Origin: Chloroflexota bacterium
Lineage (GTDB): Bacteria; Chloroflexota; UBA6077; FW602-bin22; JACPRP01
Reading direction: 5' to 3'
NCBI GenBank assembly: GCA_023480885.1
Contig: JAMCWX010000022.1
Location: 1-63,373 of the forward strand
Length of the DNA: 63,373 nt
Part shown: piece by piece, positions 50,959-61,096 of the stretch
Numbering within the stretch: the stretch's first letter is position 1
Layout: every line of letters begins with the position of its first letter
Notes under the pieces: model-generated
What the model was told of the DNA's origin: nothing
The model's database searches: none
The model's input: only the letters and a program-made list of their open reading frames with translations
Made by a program: the position numbers and the translations under genes

Positions 50959-51627
50959 ATGGCCCTACCGAGGGAAAGAAGTGATGAAAATATTCGCCAG
51001 GATGTGCTAGACGCTCTGGCAGCAGATGCCAGGATTGACGAATCTGGCATTAACGTCGACGTTGTCGACGGCACAGTTTATCTCACAGGCGTAGTGCCAA
51101 GCATCATTCAGAAACGCACCGCGCAAAACATCATCGGTCGCATTAAGGGTATTCTTGCCGTAAACAACGATATACAGCTCTCGCCCCTCTACACCAGGAG
51201 CGATATCGACATTGAGGCAGACGTCAAGGCAGCCTTGCAGCGCGACGCGTGGGTCGACGAAAAACGCATCAAAGTGCGCGTGGACGATGGCACTGTTTAC
51301 CTTGAGGGGACCGCCGAGGACGTTTCCGCAAGATCAGCCGCCGAAGACGATGCTCGCGCTGTAAAAGGGGTGGTCGAGGTGGTTGACGACATCGCCGTTG
51401 TGCCTGCCCCCGCGCGCCTCGATAGCGAGATTGCTGAAGACGTGCGCCGCGATGTCGAGCGCAACGTTCGCGTCAAGCCAGGGCAGATTCACGTGCAAGT
51501 AGCGGACGGCGTCGTCTTCTTGAGAGGCACGGTCGCAACGATTGCCCAGCGATGGATCGCCGAGGACATCGCCCGCTGGGTCCCAGGTGTGGTGGACGTC
51601 GTCGACGAGTTGAGGATCAAGGACTAG
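50959..51627 (+). CDS. Triple BON-domain protein
   Basis: 222 residues from the ATG at 50959 (MALPRERSDENIRQDVLDAL), preferred over an upstream start overlapping the previous gene because GGGTGAG lies just before it. Three BON domains follow, each with the pattern I..DV...L..D..VD...I.V.V.DGTVYL.G: about 10-75, 80-145 and 155-222. BON domains bind membranes or lipids. No signal peptide is seen, so it is probably cytosolic and associates with the inner face of the membrane. Its last four bases overlap the end of the convergent transporter gene. Confidence 0.88.
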   Translation: MALPRERSDENIRQDVLDALAADARIDESGINVDVVDGTVYLTGVVPSIIQKRTAQNIIGRIKGILAVNNDIQLSPLYTRSDIDIEADVKAALQRDAWVDEKRIKVRVDDGTVYLEGTAEDVSARSAAEDDARAVKGVVEVVDDIAVVPAPARLDSEIAEDVRRDVERNVRVKPGQIHVQVADGVVFLRGTVATIAQRWIAEDIARWVPGVVDVVDELRIKD

Positions 51628-53285
51628 GATTTCCCTGTTTGATTTAATGGCACGCGCTTCGTTTTGACGTACCACTCTGAGATCTTGTCGAAGCGATGGC
51701 TTGGATCGAGAAGAAGCCCCAGATCCACCCCTTTTACGCTCTTGCTGACGGCATAATCGAACACAGGGTAATACAGCAGTACGCTCGGCTCTTCTTCCGC
51801 AAACAGCGATTGAAAGTCTCGGTACAACCTGGCACGCTCTGCTTGATCGTTCGACCGCCGGGCGTTTTCCAACAAGTCATCCGCTTGCCTGTTAGTCCAG
51901 GACGCGAAATTGAGGCCATCACCCTTTGCCTGCGACGAATGCCAGAACTGATAGCTATCCGGGTCAGCGCCCGGCGACCACTGTTCGACGAGCGCTGCTT
52001 CGAACTTTCGTGGGGCAAGGAAATCTCGTATGAAGCCACTCCAACCGGCCGCCTGCACTGTGACCTTGATGCCGACTTCCTGCAACTCCCTGCTGATCTC
52101 TTCCGCGGCCTTAACACGGCGCGGATTGTCGTTGGTTAGCAGAACGAAGGCGAGCTTCTGTCCATTCTTATCGCGCACAGCATCGCCATCGGTATCTCGC
52201 CATCCCGCGTTGTCCAGGATGTTCTTGGCCTCCATTGGTCTGTGGTCGTACTTCTTTACCTCACGGTTGTAGGCCCAGGAAACGGGAATGACCGGGCTAT
52301 CAGCCTCCACCCCCTGGCCATTCTCAACTATATCTATCAGTTTCGGCCTATCGATCGCATACGCTATCGCCTGCCTCACGGCCTTATCGGCAAAAACAGC
52401 AGATTTAGTGTTCATGATCAGAAGAGACTGCTTTGAAAACTCAGGAGCCGCGAAGACATTGATCCTGGTATCCGTTTTGACTAGTTGTACGTCTTCCGGA
52501 CTCAAATATCCCACGCCTTCGACCTCATCTCTGCGGAGCGCCGAAAGCGCCGCTTGCCCATCAGGATAGAAACGGAAGCGAATCTGATCGAGGAATGGCT
52601 TTTCGCCGTAGTAATCCGGGTTTGCCTCCAACACAACTTCCTTCAAGCTTGCCTCTGTAACCTTGAAAGGGCCTGTGCCTAGAGGATACATGTTGAACCG
52701 ATGTTCCGGCAGCTTCTTCGCGGGGACGCCGCCGAGGATTTGCGCGGGAATGAGCGGCTGCGTGGCGTACTCGAGGAACGGAGCGTAGGCATCCTTTAAG
52801 GTGAACTTCACCTGTTCGTCAGACACCTTCTCCACGGCCACGTTTTTCCACAGTTGAGCGACGGCGGGGTTACCCTGATAGTCTGGGTCCTGGATCGTCT
52901 TCACGGTGAAGACGACGTCGTCGGTTGTAACAGGCGAGCCATCGTGCCACTTCGCATCGTGCCGAAGGTCGAACAGGTAGACCTTTCCGTCGGGGCTAAC
53001 CTGCCATTTCTCCGCCAGGTCAGGCTCGACAGCGCCATTGCTCGTCAACTTAGTCAGACCGCTGAATACGAGGGAGGCTATGTCCTGATCGACGGAGTTC
53101 GGTTGGCCGAGGACCGGGTTCAAGTACTTCGGCTGGCCGACGATGCCCTCAATGTACGTGCCGCCATGTGCCGGTACCTCGGTGGTAGATTGCGGAGATG
53201 GAAAAGTGGCCCACCAGAGCAGGCCGGCCACCAACACTAACCCAGCAACGGCAATCAGAAGTTGCCATGTGGTGGACTTAGCCAA
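51624..53285 (-). CDS. ABC transporter substrate-binding protein (family 5, peptide/nickel type)
   Basis: 553 residues. A single N-terminal hydrophobic segment (about 7-27) has no lipobox Cys, so it is an uncleaved anchor or a non-lipoprotein signal. The SBP_bac_5 fold is clear from LNPVLGQPNSVDQDIASLVFSG, WHDGSPVTTDDVVFTVK, GTGPFKV and ANPDYYGEKPFLDQI. It binds oligopeptides, nickel or similar ligands outside the membrane. No permease or ATPase gene is adjacent, so it is an orphan in this window. secG lies 31 bp upstream on the same strand. Confidence 0.9.
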   Translation of the reverse strand: MAKSTTWQLLIAVAGLVLVAGLLWWATFPSPQSTTEVPAHGGTYIEGIVGQPKYLNPVLGQPNSVDQDIASLVFSGLTKLTSNGAVEPDLAEKWQVSPDGKVYLFDLRHDAKWHDGSPVTTDDVVFTVKTIQDPDYQGNPAVAQLWKNVAVEKVSDEQVKFTLKDAYAPFLEYATQPLIPAQILGGVPAKKLPEHRFNMYPLGTGPFKVTEASLKEVVLEANPDYYGEKPFLDQIRFRFYPDGQAALSALRRDEVEGVGYLSPEDVQLVKTDTRINVFAAPEFSKQSLLIMNTKSAVFADKAVRQAIAYAIDRPKLIDIVENGQGVEADSPVIPVSWAYNREVKKYDHRPMEAKNILDNAGWRDTDGDAVRDKNGQKLAFVLLTNDNPRRVKAAEEISRELQEVGIKVTVQAAGWSGFIRDFLAPRKFEAALVEQWSPGADPDSYQFWHSSQAKGDGLNFASWTNRQADDLLENARRSNDQAERARLYRDFQSLFAEEEPSVLLYYPVFDYAVSKSVKGVDLGLLLDPSHRFDKISEWYVKTKRVPLNQTGKS

Positions 53286-53316
53286 GTTCCCTTCCTCTTG
53301 ACGCTCGGTGACAAAC

Positions 53317-53562
53317 CTAGACGGTGGGGACTGTCTTTCCAGCCAGTACGCTAACTATGGATACGACCACGAAAATAACGCCCAGAGCAATGGTAAACTG
53401 GAACAGAGTCTTCTCGACTCCTCTTCGGGTCCGGAAGACTGAAGTATCAGAACTGAATGTGCCACTGAAGCCCTCGCCCTTGGTCTGAAGCAGGACCACA
53501 ACCATAAGGACGACAGAAACGATGATCTGAACGATATTGAGATAAGTGAACAGGTTTATCAC
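53317..53562 (-). CDS. secG: Preprotein translocase subunit SecG
   Basis: 81 residues with two transmembrane helices (about 10-25 and 55-75) and the conserved loop LLQTKGEGFSGTFSSD between them. SecG assists SecYEG during export. A GGAGGTGAT site is just upstream. It is divergent from gyrA. Confidence 0.93.
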   Translation of the reverse strand: MINLFTYLNIVQIIVSVVLMVVVLLQTKGEGFSGTFSSDTSVFRTRRGVEKTLFQFTIALGVIFVVVSIVSVLAGKTVPTV

Positions 53563-53682
53563 CTCCTTAGAGCGAGCCGAATTATAGCACAGCTAACCGT
53601 AATCGGGCAAGTTTGGCGCTACGCACTCTTGTTTCGATGGTGTAATGTCGTGAAGACAGCCTTCTTGATCGCTAGGGCAACG

Positions 53683-53711
53683 TTGCGCTACTCAACCCCC
53701 AATGCTATAAT
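53683..53711 (+). promoter_or_regulatory. Promoter of gyrA
   Basis: TTGCGC (53683-53688), 17-nt spacer and a perfect TATAAT (53706-53711). Transcription would start about 32 nt before the gyrA start codon. Confidence 0.65.
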
Positions 53712-53750
53712 CCCGCCAGAGTGGCAACCATTTGAGGAGCAGACTTGATT

Positions 53751-56700
53751 ATGGACATAGGGACGGTTAAACCTGTAAGAATCGAAGACGAGATGCGCGG
53801 CGCTTACCTTGACTACGCCATGAGCGTTATTACAGCCCGCGCCCTTCCTGACGTGCGGGATGGTCTCAAGCCTGTCCAGCGGCGAATTCTCTTCGCAATG
53901 GACGAGCTAAGCTTGCGGCACACCAGTCCCTATAAGAAAAGCGCGAGGATCGTCGGAGAGGTGCTAGGGAAATACCATCCCCACGGCGACGCGCCAGTTT
54001 ATGAGACGATGGTTCGTATGGCGCAGGACTTCTCGATGCGCTACCTTCTCGTCGACGGCCAGGGCAACTTCGGGTCGGTAGATGGAGATCCGCCGGCTGC
54101 TATGCGTTATACAGAAGCTCGACTCGCGGCTATAGCCGAGGAGATGCTGGCCGACATTGACAAGAACACCGTCGACTTCACACCTAACTTCGACGGTTCT
54201 CTGAAAGAACCTACCGTCCTCCCTGCCAAGCTACCTAATCTGCTTCTCAACGGGTCCTCTGGCATCGCCGTCGGCATGGCCACCAACATTCCGCCGCATA
54301 ACCTCAACGAGCTGGCCGATGCCATCGTGTACATGATCGGGCACTACGGAAATGCGCTGGCGAACGGCGTGCCCTTCAATCTGCTGTGGTCGCGTCTGCT
54401 GAACACATCAGTTGAGCCAGAGACTGTGATCGGCGCTCTCGGTGGTTTGAGCCCTGAACTGCGTGAACGCGTCAAAGAAGAGGCCACCAAGACTAGCAAA
54501 CGTCCGAGCGATGAGGTACGCGCTCAGGCTATGTTGCACGTCGTCGACGAAATGATCGACATCCCGCCAGATAAGCTGATGGAGTTCATTAAGGGACCGG
54601 ACTTCCCGACCGCCGGCATCATCCTGGGGCAGGAAGGCATCAAGAGCGCATACACGACTGGCCACGGTCGCATTACACTCCGGGCCAGAGCGCACGCAGA
54701 AGAGGTCCGCGGCGGTCGTCATCATATAATCATTACCCAGTTGCCATTCCAGGTGAACAAGGCTGCGCTGCAAGAGAAGATCGCCGAGCTGGTGCGAGAT
54801 CGCCGCATCGAAGGAATCTCGGAGTTGCGCGACGAGTCCGACAGGCAAGGCATGCGCGTCGTGATCGAGCTGAAGCGAGAAGTTCAGCCCAAGCAGATTC
54901 TCAACCAGCTTTTCAAGTACACGGCGATGCAGGGCACCTTCTCCATAAACCTGTTGGCTTTGGTCGACGGGCAGCCACGAGTGCTCACGCTGAAGATGAT
55001 CCTTCTGCACTACATAAATTATAGGAAGGACATCATTACCCGCCGCACACGGTTCGATTTGGACCGCGCCCTCCATCGCGAGCACATCCTTCAAGGCTTG
55101 AAGATCGCGCTCGATAATCTCGACGCAATCATTAGCACCATCCGCAATTCGCGAGATGCCGACACGGCGAAATCGGCCTTGATGAAAAACTTCAAGCTCA
55201 GCGAGATTCAGGCACAGGCGATCCTCGATATGCAACTGCGCCGTCTCGCTGCATTGGAGCGAAAGAAGATACTCGACGAATTGGCCGAGGTTGTGAAGCT
55301 CATCAAGTACCTGCAGGACCTGCTGGCCAATCCAGCGAAGATCCTTTACTTGATCAGAGACGAGCTAGTCGAGCTGAAGACCAAATATGGTGACGAGAGG
55401 CGAACTAAGATCCTCGCTGAGGAGGCATCGGACTTCAGCGAAGAGGATCTCATCCCTGACGAGCCCGTTCTTGTCGCCATCAGCGGCAAGAACTACATTA
55501 AGCGAATGTCGGCCGATTCGTATCGCACGCAGCGCAGAGCCAAAGGCATAACTGGTACCGTCTCGCGCGAAGATGACGCTCCTTACCTGTTGGCACCTGC
55601 GAGCACGCTCGATCAGGCGTTGCTGTTCACCAATCGCGGACGGGCATTCCAGATCAAGGTCTTCGATCTGCCTGACGTTGGTCGTCAAGCGAAGGGACTC
55701 CCTCTCTCGAATTTCATCTCGTTGCAACCTGACGAGAGGGTGGTCGGGGTGACCGCGTCGCGCAACTTCGACCAACCGGGATTCGTCATCTTTGTCACTC
55801 GCGGCGGTGAAGTCAAGCGCGTGGAACTGAACGCATACTCCACTGCCCGTGCCAGCGGACTGATTGCGTTAAGCGTCGGCGACGCCGACGAAGTTGTCTG
55901 GGCTGGCAGCAGCGATGGGCAGGGGCAGGTACTTATTGTCACCAAACTCGGTCAGGTCATTAGGTTCTCAGAAGACGACGTTCGAGCCTCGGGCCGCACC
56001 AGCGGAGGCATAAGAGCTATCAGGCTTGACGCCGATGACGCCGTGGCCACCGCCGACATTGTTCACAAAGAGTCGGACCTCGTCGTCGTCACGAAAAACG
56101 GCCTGGGCAAGCGCACCGCGCTTGAGGAGTTTCCCGTTCACGGCCGCGGGGGTGGCGGTGTTCGCGTCACGAACATCACCCCGAAGACTGGCGAGATCGC
56201 TGGTCTAAAGGTTGTCAACCCAACCGATGATGTTGCGGTCGTTTCCGCAATGGGCTCTGTCTTCAGAACACCCGTCGAAGCGATTCCGCAGCGAGGTCGC
56301 TCGTTGCAAGTCGTACCTCTCACGGCACTGGATAAGGGCGATCAAGTGACCTCCTTATTGAGGATCGAGGGGAAAGGCGATAGCAAATCACCTTCTAAGG
56401 ACCAAGAAGCATCGCCAGAAGTAACCGCTCCCTCTGAGGATACGGCCGCGGGCGAAGCCCCGAAGCCGAGGGCACGACAGGGAAAGAAAACGGAGGCGAA
56501 AGAAGAGATGACCCCCGCAGCATCTGGAGCGAAGACTACGTCTCGCAAAGGTTCGGATCCTAAGGCCACTGAAGCAAAGAAGCCCGCCGGCAAAGAATCG
56601 AGCTTGAAAACTGCCGCTCCGAAGAAATCTGCCAGCAAGGCTGCGACTGCCAAGACGTCAGGCACCGCGTCTGAAAAGAACCAGGACAAAGCCAAGGCCG

Positions 56701-57065
56701 AGAAGAAAAAGTCGACGGCCACGGTTGCAAAGAAGGCTGTGGAGTCAAAAGCTCCAGCAAAATCCTCTCTGCCAGCGAAGAAGACGCAACCGAAGGCTGG
56801 CGCCAGCTCATCTAGCTCCAAGCCAAAGTCCGCAACCCTCTGGGGTTCCATAGCCAGCACTCTGAGCAAGCAGGACGCCGAGAAGGGAAAAGCGGCACCC
56901 AAAGCATCGAAGCCCGATTCGTCGAAGGCTGGAGGGACGAGGGCTTCTAGGATTTCAGACAGGGAAGCATCAGAGAAGAGACAGGCGACACCTTCGACCA
57001 GGCAGCCCTCGCTGCCGCTTTTCAAAGACGGCTCAGGGTCTCGAAAGCCCCAGACCAAGAAGTGA
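53751..57065 (+). CDS. gyrA: DNA gyrase subunit A with long basic C-terminal tail
   Basis: 1104 residues from the ATG at 53751 ([20 protein letters not shown]); a TTG two codons earlier is closer to GAGGAG and also possible. The winged helix, tower and coiled-coil core is followed by the beta-pinwheel. The catalytic Tyr is Y120 (AMRYTEARL). Residues equivalent to E. coli S83 and D87 are Ala and Glu (GDAPVYET). An extra 65-residue segment sits after HYGNALANG (about 198-262). The GyrA box position reads QRRAKG (594-599), not QRRGGKG. From about 873 a 230-residue Lys/Ala/Ser-rich tail resembles histone H1. With GyrB it introduces or relaxes supercoils; the altered box leaves open a ParC-like activity. 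Confidence 0.93.
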   Translation: MDIGTVKPVRIEDEMRGAYLDYAMSVITARALPDVRDGLKPVQRRILFAMDELSLRHTSPYKKSARIVGEVLGKYHPHGDAPVYETMVRMAQDFSMRYLLVDGQGNFGSVDGDPPAAMRYTEARLAAIAEEMLADIDKNTVDFTPNFDGSLKEPTVLPAKLPNLLLNGSSGIAVGMATNIPPHNLNELADAIVYMIGHYGNALANGVPFNLLWSRLLNTSVEPETVIGALGGLSPELRERVKEEATKTSKRPSDEVRAQAMLHVVDEMIDIPPDKLMEFIKGPDFPTAGIILGQEGIKSAYTTGHGRITLRARAHAEEVRGGRHHIIITQLPFQVNKAALQEKIAELVRDRRIEGISELRDESDRQGMRVVIELKREVQPKQILNQLFKYTAMQGTFSINLLALVDGQPRVLTLKMILLHYINYRKDIITRRTRFDLDRALHREHILQGLKIALDNLDAIISTIRNSRDADTAKSALMKNFKLSEIQAQAILDMQLRRLAALERKKILDELAEVVKLIKYLQDLLANPAKILYLIRDELVELKTKYGDERRTKILAEEASDFSEEDLIPDEPVLVAISGKNYIKRMSADSYRTQRRAKGITGTVSREDDAPYLLAPASTLDQALLFTNRGRAFQIKVFDLPDVGRQAKGLPLSNFISLQPDERVVGVTASRNFDQPGFVIFVTRGGEVKRVELNAYSTARASGLIALSVGDADEVVWAGSSDGQGQVLIVTKLGQVIRFSEDDVRASGRTSGGIRAIRLDADDAVATADIVHKESDLVVVTKNGLGKRTALEEFPVHGRGGGGVRVTNITPKTGEIAGLKVVNPTDDVAVVSAMGSVFRTPVEAIPQRGRSLQVVPLTALDKGDQVTSLLRIEGKGDSKSPSKDQEASPEVTAPSEDTAAGEAPKPRARQGKKTEAKEEMTPAASGAKTTSRKGSDPKATEAKKPAGKESSLKTAAPKKSASKAATAKTSGTASEKNQDKAKAEKKKSTATVAKKAVESKAPAKSSLPAKKTQPKAGASSSSSKPKSATLWGSIASTLSKQDAEKGKAAPKASKPDSSKAGGTRASRISDREASEKRQATPSTRQPSLPLFKDGSGSRKPQTKK

Positions 57066-57109
57066 TCTCTGACAAGGACAAGCTGCAAACGTTCCCCATC
57101 TAAGGCGCT

Positions 57110-58270
57110 TTACCTCGCCCCCAGTCGCTTGAGCCCAGTCTTTGCCAGCTCAGAGTTCGGATCGATCGCCAGCGCCTTGTTAAACGCATCGCGAGCCTCG
57201 TTGTATTTCCCCGTCATATAAAGACTCATGCCGAGCCCAGCGTATTCTCCGGCTCGCTTAGGCTCCAGTTTCACTGCTTGCTGCAAGTATGGAATCGCCA
57301 GATCGTACTTCTCCTGACGATAGTAGCTCCAGCCGAGATAGCTGAAGGTGCTTGCGCGATTTGGATCGACCTCGGTTGCCTTCTTGAAGAACGAGATAGC
57401 CTCGTCGTATTTGGCCTGATCGTAATAAGTGCGGCCGATCCCCTCGTATCCTTGAGGGTTCGACGGCTCAGCCTCGATGACTTTCTGAAACTCGATAATG
57501 GCCGCGTCTGTCCGCCCCATTCGCCTGTAAAGACCCGCCAGGCTCAGTCGGAGATAGCTGGCCTTGGGCTGCAACTCGATGGCCTTAAGATATTCTTGCT
57601 CGGAGACCTGAAAGTTGCCAACGGACTGCAGGACATATCCATAGCTTCGATGCACGTCGGCGTTCTTGGAATCGAGCTCGACGGCTTTCTTGCCTGTGTC
57701 GACAGCTTTCTGCTGCTGCCCGGCGTCCGCCAGCGCTTCGGCCAGATAACCGTAAGCCGGTGCGTATGTAGGCGCCAACTGTGTCGCGCGTTGCGCTGCC
57801 TCAATCGCTTTCGAATAATCGCCGCTCCAGTCGTAGGCAAAACTGAGGATAGCCTGGTTTTCGGCGTTGTTTGCGTCGAGCTCCACTGCCTTCCTTGCCT
57901 TTTCGAGACCCTCAGCCGTCTGATTGCGAGAGACCAGAATTTTAGCCCAATGGGCGTACGCCCTGGCATTGTTTGCATCCTTCGCCAGAGCATCGGCGTA
58001 AGAAGAAAGGGCTTCATCCACTTTGCCCTGGAGGAAAAGCTGATCGCCTTCCACGACGTAATCGGCAAGCACTTTGCTCGTGCCACCTGCTGGCGTCGGA
58101 GTACCGCTCCCAGGCATGACTGTGGCTCCGGCGATTGCCCTATCGCCGGCCTCTTTCTTTGCCTGGATAGGCGCAGTCAGCAACATGTAAATCGCTGCCA
58201 ATCCACCGAGAATCAGGACGCTAAGAATGATCACTAGCGTGAGCCTGCTACCTCTTCGCCTGAAGCTCAT
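57110..58270 (-). CDS. Membrane-anchored TPR-repeat protein
   Basis: 386 residues from the ATG at 58270 (MSFRRRGSRLT), which has GAGGCAAG upstream; a further start at 58306 is less likely. One membrane helix (about 11-33) is followed by a short Pro/Thr/Gly linker and about nine TPRs (from 70 to the end), such as AWAYYRQEKYDLAIPYLQQAV in style. TPR arrays hold protein partners; the array here lies outside or inside depending on orientation, and the basic N-terminus suggests outside. No enzyme domain is present. It is convergent with gyrA and divergent from the DUF4013 gene. Confidence 0.85.
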   Translation of the reverse strand: MSFRRRGSRLTLVIILSVLILGGLAAIYMLLTAPIQAKKEAGDRAIAGATVMPGSGTPTPAGGTSKVLADYVVEGDQLFLQGKVDEALSSYADALAKDANNARAYAHWAKILVSRNQTAEGLEKARKAVELDANNAENQAILSFAYDWSGDYSKAIEAAQRATQLAPTYAPAYGYLAEALADAGQQQKAVDTGKKAVELDSKNADVHRSYGYVLQSVGNFQVSEQEYLKAIELQPKASYLRLSLAGLYRRMGRTDAAIIEFQKVIEAEPSNPQGYEGIGRTYYDQAKYDEAISFFKKATEVDPNRASTFSYLGWSYYRQEKYDLAIPYLQQAVKLEPKRAGEYAGLGMSLYMTGKYNEARDAFNKALAIDPNSELAKTGLKRLGAR

Positions 58271-58415
58271 TTCGCTTGCCTCCTGACAGACCGATCTCTG
58301 CGGCAAAGACGGGTTTCATGTCCTCGTGAGGGAATCTTAGCCGAGTATCGCCAGAATTGTCAACCGCACTCTGGCCAGACTTGGCACGCAAGCTATCTCC
58401 CTGTGTCCAGCCAGA

Positions 58416-58444
58416 TTGCAAAAGGGTTCTCCCACGTGTATAAT
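58416..58444 (+). promoter_or_regulatory. Promoter of the DUF4013 gene
   Basis: TTGCAA (58416-58421), 17-nt spacer and TATAAT (58439-58444). It places transcription start near 58450, so translation must begin downstream, at GTG 58494. Confidence 0.65.
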
Positions 58445-58493
58445 TGCACAGAAGCAGGCTCTTGATAAGTTAATAGAAAAGGGGGAATACACC

Positions 58494-59153
58494 GTGCAAG
58501 ACATCGGCAAGGCTTTTACGTACATGTTCGAGGATGAGAATTGGATCACCAAGATATTGCTGGGCGGCGTGTTCGTTCTGCTATCGTTCATCCTTGTGGG
58601 CATTCCCTTCATCATAGGCTTCATGATCGTGACCATTCAGAATGTGCTTGCTGGTCGGCCAAAGCCGTTGGCCGAATGGGATAATCTGGGCGACAAGTTC
58701 GTGAAGGGGCTGCTTCTCGGAATCGCGCTGATCATCTGGTATATCCCCTCTTTCGTCATCTCCATGATCGGCTCCTTTCTGCCGGCAATAGCAGGGCCAA
58801 AAGATGGCGGACCCCTGGTCCTTCTCGGCCTCCTCTTTTCGTGCGTGGCATTCATTTACAATATCGCCCTCGCGTTCATATTGCCCGCCATATTCTTACA
58901 GTACGCGGTCAACCCTAATATCGGTTCGGCTTTCCAGTTCAACGAGATATTCTCGATGGTTACACGCAATGTCGGGAACTTCGTTATCGTTTTTCTACTG
59001 TCTCTCGTCGCCTCAATAATCGCCAGCTTCGGTTTCATCGCGCTTTGCGTCGGCGTCTTATTCACGTTATTCTGGGCCGAACTCGTCCAGGCTTATCTCT
59101 ACGGTCAACTGGGCGTAGCTGGAGGAAAAGGCACACCTTCGGCTATAATTTAG
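58494..59153 (+). CDS. DUF4013 membrane protein
   Basis: 219 residues from the GTG at 58494 (MQDIGKAFTYMFEDENW), supported by an AGGGGG upstream and by the promoter. The opening KAFTYMFEDENWITKILLGG and the later PLAEWDNLGDKFVKGL are typical of DUF4013. It has about six hydrophobic helices. The function of the family is unknown. A hairpin terminator follows 38 bp after the stop. Confidence 0.82.
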   Translation: MQDIGKAFTYMFEDENWITKILLGGVFVLLSFILVGIPFIIGFMIVTIQNVLAGRPKPLAEWDNLGDKFVKGLLLGIALIIWYIPSFVISMIGSFLPAIAGPKDGGPLVLLGLLFSCVAFIYNIALAFILPAIFLQYAVNPNIGSAFQFNEIFSMVTRNVGNFVIVFLLSLVASIIASFGFIALCVGVLFTLFWAELVQAYLYGQLGVAGGKGTPSAII

Positions 59154-59190
59154 CGCAACGACAAGCGAGATAATCAAACACGGTAACTGC

Positions 59191-59218
59191 GAGGACACGG
59201 CAACCGTGTCCTCATTGT
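59191..59218 (+). terminator. Strong hairpin between the DUF4013 gene and uvrC
   Basis: GAGGACACGG-CAA-CCGTGTCCTC is a perfect 10-bp stem with a 3-nt loop, followed by ATTGTTTT. It ends only 14 nt before the uvrC ATG. Confidence 0.8.
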
Positions 59219-59227
59219 TTTCAGGAT

Positions 59228-61087
59228 ATGCGAGAAAAACGGACAGCAGATTCGTCGATAGAAAAGCGTTTACAATCCTTGCCAACCAAGCCAGGAGTCT
59301 ACCTTTTCAAGAACAAACAGGAAGACGTTATTTACGTCGGCAAGGCGATTAGTCTGCGTAACCGTGTGCGGTCCTACTTCAGGCCCAAGAACCAGATTGG
59401 CAAGACTGCCAGGCTGGTGTCTCACATATTTGATCTGGACTACATCGTCACTGGCTCAGAGCTCGAGGCCCTGGTTCTGGAATGCAACCTCATCAAGAAA
59501 TACAGGCCCAAGTACAATGTGCGCCTGCGCGATGACAAGCATTATCCATATTTGAGAGTCAGTCTCGATGAGGAGTGGCCGCGCGTTTACATCACGCGCC
59601 GCATCTTCGACGATGGGGCCCGCTATTTCGGCCCTTACACCGATTCCAAGTCTGTTTGGAGAACTCTCGACCTTCTCAAGAAGCTGTTTCCGTATCGAAC
59701 CTGCAATAAGGATATCACAGGCACAGACAAACGGCCCTGCCTGAATTATCATATCCACCGCTGCCCGGGACCCTGCATCGGCGCGGTTTCTCGTGAAGAG
59801 TATCTCGCGGTGATTCATCAGCTTTGCCTGTTTCTAGAGGGCAAGCAAGAAGAAATCGTCAAGCAAATGCGTCAGAAGATGCAAGAGGCCGCTGAGAATC
59901 TACAGTTCGAGCGAGCAGCCTTCTTGCGCGATCAAATCGTCGCCGTCGAGAAAGTTACGGAACGCCAGCGTATTATCTCCACGGCATTGAAAGACGAAGA
60001 TGTCGTTGCTTTCGCTCGCAGCAACGGCGATGCCTGCGTTCAAGTGTTCTTCATTCGCGGCGGAAAACTGATCGGTCGCGAGCATTTCGCGCTGGAGGGC
60101 GCTCAGGGAGAGGACACCAGCGAAAAGGAGATAATGACGTCGTTTGTGATGCAGTTCTACGACAGCGCAGCATATGTGCCACCGCGAATCCTCCTTCAAA
60201 GCGAGGTCGACGAGGCCGCCGTCATTCAAGCCTGGCTGGAAGAGAAGCGCGGTGACAAGGTAGCCTTGCAGGTGCCCCGCCGCGGGGAGCACAAGAGGCT
60301 GGTCGAAATGGTAGCCGAGAACGCGGCTGAAGTTCTTCAGGAGATGCGAGCCAGATGGCTCGCCGACGAGGTGAAGACTGGCGTCGCCGTCGTCGAGCTA
60401 TCTGAGTACCTCGGATTGCCTTCGCCACCAAACCGCATCGAGTGTTACGACATCTCGAACACGCAGGGCAGTTCCGCGGTAGGGGCGATGGTAGTGTTCG
60501 AGAATGGGAAACCCAAGAGCAGCGAATACAGACGATTCCGCATAAAGAACGTCGCCACAATCAACGACTACGCTATGCTGCAGGAAGTTCTTGGCCGTCG
60601 CTTCAAGAGAGGTATGGCGAAGAATGATGACGATCCCGAGGGCAAGTCATCCTGGAGAGCGTTGCCTGACCTGGTCATAATAGACGGTGGCAAGGGACAA
60701 CTCAGCGCAGCGTTAGAGGTGCTGCGCGACCTCGATCTGGAGGGCACCATTCCTACGGTTTCGCTCGCCAAGCAAAACGAGGAGATATTCTCCCCTGACT
60801 TCAGCGAGGCTATCAACCTACCACGCACTTCTCAGGCATTATACCTGGTGCAACGAATACGCGACGAGGCCCACCGGTTTGCGCTAGCGTATCACAAAAA
60901 GGTGAGGGCTATAAAGAGCATAGGCTCGCGACTAGACGATATTCCTGGAATCGGGCCGAAGCGCAAGTCCGCCTTGCTTAAACACTTCGGATCGCTGAAA
61001 GCGATCAAGGAAGCCAGCATCGAAGACATTCAGGCCGTAGGGGGTATTAGCAGATACACGGCCCAAAGACTAAAGGAATCCCTCTGA
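59228..61087 (+). CDS. uvrC: UvrABC excinuclease subunit C
   Basis: 619 residues, standard length. GIY-YIG nuclease (about 15-95: PGVYLFKNKQEDVIYVGKA), zinc-like Cys region with CNKDITGTDKRPC and CPGPCIG, UVR motif (about 205-240), the RNase H-like 5' nuclease with ECYDISNTQGSSAVGAMVVF and DLVIIDGGKGQL, and a helix-hairpin-helix pair (DDIPGIGPKRKSALLKHFG). It makes both cuts around UvrB-marked lesions. The ribosome site is weak (AGGAT right before ATG), and the terminator hairpin just upstream leaves little room for a promoter. Confidence 0.97.
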   Translation: MREKRTADSSIEKRLQSLPTKPGVYLFKNKQEDVIYVGKAISLRNRVRSYFRPKNQIGKTARLVSHIFDLDYIVTGSELEALVLECNLIKKYRPKYNVRLRDDKHYPYLRVSLDEEWPRVYITRRIFDDGARYFGPYTDSKSVWRTLDLLKKLFPYRTCNKDITGTDKRPCLNYHIHRCPGPCIGAVSREEYLAVIHQLCLFLEGKQEEIVKQMRQKMQEAAENLQFERAAFLRDQIVAVEKVTERQRIISTALKDEDVVAFARSNGDACVQVFFIRGGKLIGREHFALEGAQGEDTSEKEIMTSFVMQFYDSAAYVPPRILLQSEVDEAAVIQAWLEEKRGDKVALQVPRRGEHKRLVEMVAENAAEVLQEMRARWLADEVKTGVAVVELSEYLGLPSPPNRIECYDISNTQGSSAVGAMVVFENGKPKSSEYRRFRIKNVATINDYAMLQEVLGRRFKRGMAKNDDDPEGKSSWRALPDLVIIDGGKGQLSAALEVLRDLDLEGTIPTVSLAKQNEEIFSPDFSEAINLPRTSQALYLVQRIRDEAHRFALAYHKKVRAIKSIGSRLDDIPGIGPKRKSALLKHFGSLKAIKEASIEDIQAVGGISRYTAQRLKESL

Positions 61088-61096
61088 GTCGAACCT

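Noticed and set aside
56342..57088. Minus-strand open frame of 248 codons under the gyrA tail
   Set aside because: Produced by the Lys/Ala/Ser codon bias of the tail; the plus frame is continuous with GyrA.
57278..58237. Plus-strand open frame of 319 codons
   Set aside because: Antisense to the TPR gene, whose repeats are clear.
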